Shown here piece by piece: positions 58,109 to 64,000 of a DNA stretch of 64,000 nucleotides (position 1 is the first letter of the stretch; every line of letters starts with the position of its first letter). The stretch comes from Lewinellaceae bacterium. Lineage in GTDB: Bacteria; Bacteroidota; Bacteroidia; Chitinophagales; Saprospiraceae. Below the pieces are notes generated by a model. The model worked only from the letters and a program-made list of their open reading frames with translations, was not told the DNA's origin and did not search any database. Location of the stretch: positions 1,116,001 through 1,180,000 of the forward strand of contig JACJYG010000006.1 of NCBI GenBank assembly GCA_020636215.1, in the 5' to 3' direction. A program made the position numbers and the translations under genes.

Positions 58109-59629
58109 TTATAGTCCATCCAGAACGACCCGGGCACACTCTCCAAGAGATAACAATTGGGCCATTGATAATGGGGTCATTCGTTCCATCGTTGTCGGTG
58201 TGCTGACTTCTCCTTCTTCAATGTAATCTTTTTCCGTGTTCACCGACCATACATCGTACTTCGACCCCATGATATTCCTCGCTGCATATATTCCGGTAAG
58301 CATGGAATGGTCCTGATTGTTGTATCGGTGAAGCCCGTTTCGGCCAACGGTTTGCAGGTTTTTGAAAGAACCCAGATACTTTTTTATGATCTCCAGATTC
58401 TCGGTGTAGTTGAGGTCGTACACCGGATAGGCTTTTTTCATGCGCACCACCGTACCTTCGACCACTTCGGCAGGTTTGATAATACCAATCTCGGTACATT
58501 CCCGGATACCCAGTTCGATTAGCCTTTCTTCAGGCCAGTTCCACTCTTCATCTTTTTCCCACAGGAAATATTCCAGGCCCAGGGTGGTGTAGCGTGGGTT
58601 TTTCACCATGTCCTTGCTCCAGTTCTTATAGTTCTGTATCCGGCCCAGTTTTACTTTCGGCGTGTGAATGTAGATCCAGTTATCCGGGAAGATATCTTCG
58701 CGGTCGATAACCAATACCACGGTTAAGTAATCCCTATACCTTAATTGCCGGGCAGCGTCAAGGACGTGCTTAGGAGGAATGGGGTTCATACACATGATGA
58801 GTTCCCGCAAGGGCATGCTGGAGATAAACTGGTCGCCCGAAAAGGAGGTTTTGTTTCCCGATTTATCCTTGGTTATTACTTCCAGCACTTGGTTATTGTG
58901 GTGGACTATGGAGGTGGCCCACTCCCCTAAAAGCGTAGGACTGTTGTTTTGCTCCAGGAAGCGCTGACAATGTTCCCACATCATCCCGGGCCCTAAGCGC
59001 GGATATTGGAATTGGTCGATTATAGTCGTGATGATCTCTCCATCCCGGTGTTTTCCGGAATTGGAAAATGCATTCCTGATCGCCTCTAAGAGCGAGAAGT
59101 TTTTGATCCGCTGACTGGCCCAATCTGCTGAAATATTGGTGCAGGGTATCCCCCAGACCTTTTCCGTGTAAGTCTTAAAAAAGATCTCATACAGCTTATA
59201 CCCGAAGCGATGTATCATCCATTGCTCGAAATTGTCATCCGGTTCAATGCCCCAATGCCAAACCTTGGTCTTGGCGTAACTCAGTACCACTGCTATCGCT
59301 TCCTGTAATCCCAGCCCCGTGAGGGCATTCAGGGGCTTTAAAGGATAGTCGAAAAAGTGATTCTTATAGAGTATCCTCGACAGGCGGCCGCAGGTGAGTA
59401 AATCCTCTTTCAGTATCTCTCCCCATACCTGATTGATATAGGGAACCTTCGAAAAGAAGCGATGCCCCCCGATGTCGAAGCGGTTGCCCTTGTAGTTGAC
59501 GGTTTTAGAAATGCCGCCGACCTGCTGGTCCGCTTCCAGAATGACGCTGCTTTTTCCAAACTTATTCAGTTCGTATGCAGCCGTTAGCCCGGCCGGGCCT
59601 CCTCCAATAATTACGGTCTTAGTGTTCAT
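58109..59629 (-). CDS. FAD-dependent oxidoreductase, UDP-galactopyranose-mutase-like
   Basis: 506 residues from the ATG at 59629, which starts the dinucleotide-binding fold TVIIGGGPAGLTAAYEL and overlaps the upstream GT2 stop (ATGA). The flavin-contacting segments ILEADQQVGGISKTV and FDIGGHRFFSKVP and the C-terminal YAARNIMGSKYDVWSVN are seen. Such proteins in polysaccharide clusters are related to UDP-galactopyranose mutase and amine-oxidase-like flavoproteins; the exact reaction is uncertain. A sugar-ring isomerisation or redox step in precursor synthesis is inferred. Confidence 0.85.
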   Translation of the reverse strand: MNTKTVIIGGGPAGLTAAYELNKFGKSSVILEADQQVGGISKTVNYKGNRFDIGGHRFFSKVPYINQVWGEILKEDLLTCGRLSRILYKNHFFDYPLKPLNALTGLGLQEAIAVVLSYAKTKVWHWGIEPDDNFEQWMIHRFGYKLYEIFFKTYTEKVWGIPCTNISADWASQRIKNFSLLEAIRNAFSNSGKHRDGEIITTIIDQFQYPRLGPGMMWEHCQRFLEQNNSPTLLGEWATSIVHHNNQVLEVITKDKSGNKTSFSGDQFISSMPLRELIMCMNPIPPKHVLDAARQLRYRDYLTVVLVIDREDIFPDNWIYIHTPKVKLGRIQNYKNWSKDMVKNPRYTTLGLEYFLWEKDEEWNWPEERLIELGIRECTEIGIIKPAEVVEGTVVRMKKAYPVYDLNYTENLEIIKKYLGSFKNLQTVGRNGLHRYNNQDHSMLTGIYAARNIMGSKYDVWSVNTEKDYIEEGEVSTPTTMERMTPLSMAQLLSLGECARVVLDGL

Positions 59630-60624
59630 GAGCGTATGTTTTTCAGGTAATATTTCGTCGTACCTAAGGCAAATGCCAAACCACTGATCAAATAAAAAGT
59701 AATATGCCACGGAATGACTCTTAGGGTAAACCACCAACCTTTTTGTTGGTAAAAAAATTGATATAGGTCGACATTAAGGATCAGGAAAGCAAAGAAAACG
59801 GGTATGGATAAGAAGCCGATGTTAGAAACCCAGAGGGATCCAAACAGGAGAGGGATCAATAAAAAAACGGCTACCACACTCAGCCGGTCGCTTACCTTGA
59901 TGTTCAGGTCATTCGTGAATCCTTTTTCATTTAGCAACAGTTCCGTCCAGGGCAAAGCTCTGTATAGAAAGTCGGTTTTAATCATTGAATAGGCTCCCCA
60001 TTTTTTCAAATGCTTCACTTGTATGTCTTTGCACAGCCGCATCGAATAGCCGGCGCGTTTTAACCGATAGCCCAGCTCGATATCTTCAATGGATGGGTGG
60101 GGGAAGCGGCTGCCGTCAAACCCACCTGCCTTGAAGAAGGCCTCCCGGCGGATGGCGCCACAGCCCGACCAGAAAGTGAAGGCTTCCTCTCTGCCCTTCT
60201 GATGCACATAGTGATGCAGTAAATTTCTGTATTGGGACAAGAAGGTGGGGATGAAGGGGGCGTCGTCATAGGAACCGAATAGGGCGTCTACTTCCGGATT
60301 ATCCATGAACACCTGCCGGATCTGAGCTACCAGTCCAGTCGGCGCTATAACATCGGAATCAATGAAGCATAGGATTGCCCCGGACGCGTGCTCTGCACCC
60401 AGGTTTCTGGCTACGGCGGGCCCGGATTGGACTTCCGTAGCCAGCTGAATCAACCCGATTGTGTCTTCAACCTCCGCGATCGATACGGTTTTACCATCCG
60501 AGGCCAGGATGACTTCGGCCGGAGGCGGGCTTAACTGCATCATTGACTTTAGGCAGGCCTTCAGGACTATTTTATCCTGCCCTTCGTGAACAGGGATAAT
60601 GATGGAAATAGGTTGATTGCTCAA
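59626..60624 (-). CDS. Family 2 glycosyltransferase with C-terminal membrane segments
   Basis: 332 residues. The GT-A core has ISIIIPVHEGQDKIV, SGPAVARNLGAEHASGAILCFIDSDV (DxD near 94) and the acceptor motif SIEDIELGYRLKRAGY. Two to three hydrophobic helices follow (about 245-320), placing it at the inner membrane. It is the first gene of the minus-strand polysaccharide cluster. No convincing promoter was found in the preceding 350 bases. Confidence 0.9.
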   Translation of the reverse strand: MSNQPISIIIPVHEGQDKIVLKACLKSMMQLSPPPAEVILASDGKTVSIAEVEDTIGLIQLATEVQSGPAVARNLGAEHASGAILCFIDSDVIAPTGLVAQIRQVFMDNPEVDALFGSYDDAPFIPTFLSQYRNLLHHYVHQKGREEAFTFWSGCGAIRREAFFKAGGFDGSRFPHPSIEDIELGYRLKRAGYSMRLCKDIQVKHLKKWGAYSMIKTDFLYRALPWTELLLNEKGFTNDLNIKVSDRLSVVAVFLLIPLLFGSLWVSNIGFLSIPVFFAFLILNVDLYQFFYQQKGWWFTLRVIPWHITFYLISGLAFALGTTKYYLKNIRS

Positions 60625-60987
60625 AGTTTAATGTTGGCACGGCTTCGCCCTTGATAAGCCGCAGGGGCTTGTCGGGTAAGACGTGTGATTTTGTGCGGTA
60701 AGTAGGACTGTGTTTAATGCTTTTCTCAGGCTTTACATTTAACTACATCCTGAAAAAAGGAGCTGGAAATTAAGTGACATTCAGCTTTCAATGCAATTCA
60801 ATATAGCAACCGCATTCCAGACAACAGTGTTTGGGGATAGGGGGAAATAATAGGCTAACTGTCTAGTAGGGGAACTTCAGTATAATCGGTATGCAGATAA
60901 CAAAAAAAAAGCAAGTTATGATTTTTTCAGATGCAAAAAAAATATTCGATTTTTTTGAGGCATCTTGTTTTGCCTGGGGGGGGATTT
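60625..60987. other. Intergenic region without recognised gene
   Basis: It separates the polysaccharide cluster from the terminal surface-protein gene. Around 60898-60960 it is A/T-rich with runs of A. A possible 69-residue frame through it (60863-61072) crosses the adjacent transposon-like element and is not supported. Confidence 0.4.
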
Positions 60988-61108
60988 GGGGCTGTTTAAA
61001 TAACTGTGTCAACAGCTTCGTAAAATCATGGTTATTAGAGTAACTAGAAACCGGCCCGTCCTCCCCCGACAACTGCCGGGGTCGGCCAGGTAAGCTTTGA
61101 ACAGTCCC
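60988..61108. repeat. MITE-like element, family P4
   Basis: About 120 bp from GGGCTGTTTAAATAACTGTG (60989) to TTTGAACAGTCCC (61096-61108), inverted ends with a few mismatches. The left end matches the solo sequence at 43586-43610. The interior has a GC-rich inverted repeat (CCCCCGACAACTGCCGGGG) and no gene. It looks like a deletion derivative of an IS256-like element; that identity is from memory. Confidence 0.6.
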
Positions 61109-61172
61109 GATGATTTTTAACGGCTGACCCTCCAGGCCTCACCCCGGCGTAGTCAGCCGCTAACCGAACTGT

Positions 61173-64000
61173 TTACCGCAACAACATCACATCCCCTTCT
61201 CGTTCCACTTCATACATCCGCCCGCAGCTTTCCAATTTGCCTTTCAGAAAGTAAATGTATACCCCGGTATTCAACCGGCTGCCCTTCAACTGGCCGCCCC
61301 AACCTTCGTTGGGATCCTCGCTGCGGAACAGCATATTGCCCCAGCGGTCGAAAACCATCAGTTCGTATTCCATCCAAACTGCATCGGTGGTGGGGAAGGT
61401 GAGGAAGGTATCGTTGGCGCCGTCTTCGTTAGGGGAGAAAGCGTTGGGGATATACAACAGGGACGTTTCCGCCGGCAGCAGGCTCTCCAGTACCACCTCC
61501 CGGCTGAGCGCCTGGCAATTGTTGCTTACCTCAAGGGTGAAAATCCCCGGCGTAGTGGAAGACAGTAATGGCTCCGTCGTCCCGTCACTCCACAGGTAAG
61601 ATAGGTTTCCATCATCTCCGGAAAGTACGATGGCATTCAGTTGGCCCTCTTGTTTATCGCAACTGATGGGGGTGCTTTCGATCTCCACTTCCAACGCTTC
61701 GGCATTGGCTACTTCAAAATTTAAGGCAACTGTGCAGCCGTTAGCATCTTCCGCCACCAACGCATAATTGCCACCGGACAGCCCCTCGAAAAGGTTGCTT
61801 TCCTGAAAATCACCGCCATCGAGGGAGAAAAGTACTGGTGTAGCCGGAGCGCCCGTGAGGCTGATCGTGGCCATGCCACTTGGGTTGTCCGGACAACTGG
61901 CCGTGCTTTCTACCGCCGCCGAAAAGGCCGGGGATTCCACCACGATCACCGTAACGATGGAATCGCAGCCTACTGCATTGGTAAAGGTGAAGTCCATCTG
62001 CTGGCCCGGGTACAGGATGGCGCCGTTGTACTCCACCGAATCCCCGGGGCATGCTGTCAGGGTCAGTTCCAGATTGCTTGGGAAGAGTTCTTCCACGACG
62101 ACTGTAACGATAGAATCGCAACCAGAAGAAGAGGGGAAGGTGAAATCTGAAGTGCTGCCGACGGGCAAAGCCATTCCGTTGTAGTCGGCCGTTTCTCCGG
62201 AGCAGGCGGTCAATTGTACGGTTGAAGTAAGTACGCTTATTGCTTCAACGATAACGGTAATAACAGAATCACAACCCGCGGCATTGGCAAAAGTGAAGTC
62301 TTGCTGTTGCCCGGCCGGAATGCTAACGCCATTGAACAGTACACTGTCACCAGTACATGCCTGGAGCAGGATGGTGGAATCGGAGGGCAATAGCGCTTCG
62401 ACGATCACGGTGACGATAGAATCGCAACCGGCGCCGTTGGGGAAGACGAAATCTATTTGTTGCCCGGGGCTGAGCATGGTGCCGTTGTAGTCCACCGTTT
62501 CTCCAGTGCAGGCCAGCAGGCGCAGGCTGCTGCTATCTGCCGCAAAAACGGTGATGGAGACCATTTCAATGGAATCACAGCCCAATACAGATTGATAGGC
62601 AGCCATAAAGCTGGTATCCTGGGTAAAGGCCTGTCCCTGATACACCGGCGGGTTGTTGGAACAACCGCTCAGGCTGACGGACAGGGTGTCGGGCTGGCAG
62701 ACGATCTGCAATAGCCAGTCAAGCGTTATCGTGGCGCCACATCCGCTGAGGGTGGTATCTACCTGGGCCACCCAGGCGCTGATCCCCTGGGGCAAACTGG
62801 CAGTATCTACCCGGACCGTATAACTGCCACCGGCGACGTTGGTGAAAGCATAGGCGCCCGCCGGGCCAGATAAGGCGTTGCCAACCGGCAGGCCCCCTTC
62901 CAGCAGTTGAAGGGGTGCTCCGTTATACAGCGTATCCGGCCCGTCGATCAGGCCATTGTCGTTCACATCGAAGTACACTTGTCCCTGTATGGCGCCGGCT
63001 TCATCGAACAGCTCCAGATTCAACGGATCCGATTGGAGGGTGCACCCCTGGTTGTCCACCATTTCCAAATAGTAGGCGCCGCTTTCGGTCGCGACAAGTT
63101 CGGGAATCATGCCGGAGGAGCCGCTTACGGGGCTGCCATTATAATACCACTGGTAACTCACTATACCCGGGATGTTAGGCAGGCAGAGCGTGTCGGGCCG
63201 ACAACGGCTGTAGCAACCATTGGGCACCAAAGAAATGTCGGGGCCGGCCAGGATTTCCAGCTGGTTGCTTTCCGCTTCGCAACCGAACGAATTGACGGCG
63301 GTGGCGTAATAAGTACCCGCCATGCTTGTCGTCAGGCCGGGGCCGGTAGCGCCATTGCTCCACTGGTAGCTGAGCCCCGCATCGGGATTGACCACGCTAA
63401 AGGTGACGGGGGTGTTTTCGCAGTTGAGCCCGGCCGGCGAGGCGCTGATCTGTACGTTGGCCGGGAGCGGGTGAATTACGATGGTGAACGGCCCTTCGAT
63501 GAAAGTGCAACCGGTGCTGTTATTGGTGACGGTAACAAAAATGTCATGATCGCCGGCCGGCAGGATGTTGCTACGGTCTTCAGAAAATTCAATTTCCGGC
63601 CCCGTTTCCCCGGTGCTCCAGGTATAGCTGTACTGGGGATTTTCGATAATCTCCAGGAACACCTCTTCGCCTTCACAGGCCTCGTAACCTTCGTAAAAAT
63701 ACCCGCTGGGTTGCCCGAAATCATTGTACTCCACTGCCCGGACCGTTGCGTCCGGAGCCGGTAACACTTCCAGCGGGAAGGGGGGGGGGCTATAAGTGCA
63801 GCCCTTGTCATCGGTGACGGTCAGGCTGTAAATTCCCGTTTCGAAGGCCAGGGTGGTATCCGCAATTGATCCCGTCGACCATAACCAGTCGATACCGCCC
63901 GGCGGGGTGGTTAGCATGGTGGTATCACCTTCGCAAATAGGGGAGGGCAGGGAGGAAGTGATCACTCCACTTAGGGTATTCGCTTCCACCAGGATATTTC
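61173..64000 (-). CDS. Very large T9SS type B (gliding-motility C-terminal) surface protein, 3' part
   Basis: The frame is open to the window edge, so the N-terminus is missing; about 942 residues are visible. They contain Ig/PKD-like modules (VTDDKGCTYS, SYTWSTGETGPEIEF), an SdrD-B-like segment (IQGQVYFDVNDNGLIDGPD), five repeats built on GCDSIVTVIV, and the C-terminal gliding-motility-associated sorting domain (YIPNAFSPNEDGANDTFL, MVFDRWGNMLFRS, GVYIYFLKGK). It is inferred to be exported by T9SS and held at the cell surface. The partner gene for the T9SS machinery is not in this window. Confidence 0.92.
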   Translation of the reverse strand, partial: NILVEANTLSGVITSSLPSPICEGDTTMLTTPPGGIDWLWSTGSIADTTLAFETGIYSLTVTDDKGCTYSPPPFPLEVLPAPDATVRAVEYNDFGQPSGYFYEGYEACEGEEVFLEIIENPQYSYTWSTGETGPEIEFSEDRSNILPAGDHDIFVTVTNNSTGCTFIEGPFTIVIHPLPANVQISASPAGLNCENTPVTFSVVNPDAGLSYQWSNGATGPGLTTSMAGTYYATAVNSFGCEAESNQLEILAGPDISLVPNGCYSRCRPDTLCLPNIPGIVSYQWYYNGSPVSGSSGMIPELVATESGAYYLEMVDNQGCTLQSDPLNLELFDEAGAIQGQVYFDVNDNGLIDGPDTLYNGAPLQLLEGGLPVGNALSGPAGAYAFTNVAGGSYTVRVDTASLPQGISAWVAQVDTTLSGCGATITLDWLLQIVCQPDTLSVSLSGCSNNPPVYQGQAFTQDTSFMAAYQSVLGCDSIEMVSITVFAADSSSLRLLACTGETVDYNGTMLSPGQQIDFVFPNGAGCDSIVTVIVEALLPSDSTILLQACTGDSVLFNGVSIPAGQQQDFTFANAAGCDSVITVIVEAISVLTSTVQLTACSGETADYNGMALPVGSTSDFTFPSSSGCDSIVTVVVEELFPSNLELTLTACPGDSVEYNGAILYPGQQMDFTFTNAVGCDSIVTVIVVESPAFSAAVESTASCPDNPSGMATISLTGAPATPVLFSLDGGDFQESNLFEGLSGGNYALVAEDANGCTVALNFEVANAEALEVEIESTPISCDKQEGQLNAIVLSGDDGNLSYLWSDGTTEPLLSSTTPGIFTLEVSNNCQALSREVVLESLLPAETSLLYIPNAFSPNEDGANDTFLTFPTTDAVWMEYELMVFDRWGNMLFRSEDPNEGWGGQLKGSRLNTGVYIYFLKGKLESCGRMYEVEREGDVMLLR
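61935..62685 (-). repeat. Five coding repeats (about 47 residues) in the terminal surface protein
   Basis: Successive units follow the plan ACTGETVDYNG...PGQQ-DF-F-N--GCDSIVTVIVEA. The first unit is divergent (SGCSNNPPVYQG...LGCDSIEMVSI) and the other four are close. The conserved Cys pair in each unit suggests a small disulphide-bonded module. Confidence 0.85.

Overview
The window reads as chromosomal DNA of a Bacteroidota bacterium, most likely of the Saprospiria (Lewinella/Haliscomenobacter-like) type. The support is two type IX secretion (T9SS) substrates with type A C-terminal sorting domains, one with a gliding-motility (type B) sorting domain, a LytTR response regulator, a BlaI/M56 pair, promoters of the Bacteroidota form TTTG-N(17-23)-TAnnTTTG, and few Shine-Dalgarno sequences. 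The lineage below phylum is an inference; no rRNA or tRNA gene was recognised.

Layout. 1-2.5 kb: the end of a helical-repeat protein, a small exported protein and a lipoprotein. 2.5-6.4 kb: a BlaI-type repressor and an M56 membrane protease behind three matching 16-bp dyads, then a 44-residue membrane protein and an orphan LytTR regulator on the other strand. 7-26.7 kb: two giant paralogous surface proteins (4508 and 1813 aa); the first carries 15 DUF11 repeats. 26.8-33.2 kb: ECF sigma factor, TetR regulator, ABC exporter, HlyD-type adaptor and TolC-type channel, a type I secretion-like locus whose ABC ATPase has lost most hydrolysis motifs. 33.5-40.1 kb: a DUF4143 AAA+ ATPase behind two identical palindromes, an adenylate cyclase/STAND/LuxR fusion, and, convergent with it, a cyclic-nucleotide-binding/CBS/DUF294 protein. 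40.2-44.6 kb: a small protein, an MDR oxidoreductase, a sodium:solute symporter and a CsgG-like protein.

45-60.6 kb is one long minus-strand surface-polysaccharide cluster: five glycosyltransferases, a UDP-galactopyranose-mutase-like flavoprotein, a Wzm/Wzt ABC exporter, a DesI-like sugar 4-aminotransferase, a second DegT-fold protein, two DesVI/TylM1-like N-methyltransferases and two FemAB/GNAT-like acyltransferases. Together they suggest a glycan bearing an N-methylated 4-amino-4,6-dideoxyhexose (amosamine-like). This block looks more AT-rich than its flanks and is studded with palindromic elements, which suggests horizontal acquisition. From 61.2 kb to the window end is the 3' part of another very large T9SS type B surface protein.

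At least four families of palindromic or transposon-end-like intergenic elements are present. One has inserted into the end of a methyltransferase gene and supplies its last codons and stop. The items most worth following are the degenerate ABC exporter, the inferred N-methylated amino-sugar module, the palindromic element families, and the cyclase/cyclic-nucleotide-receptor pair.
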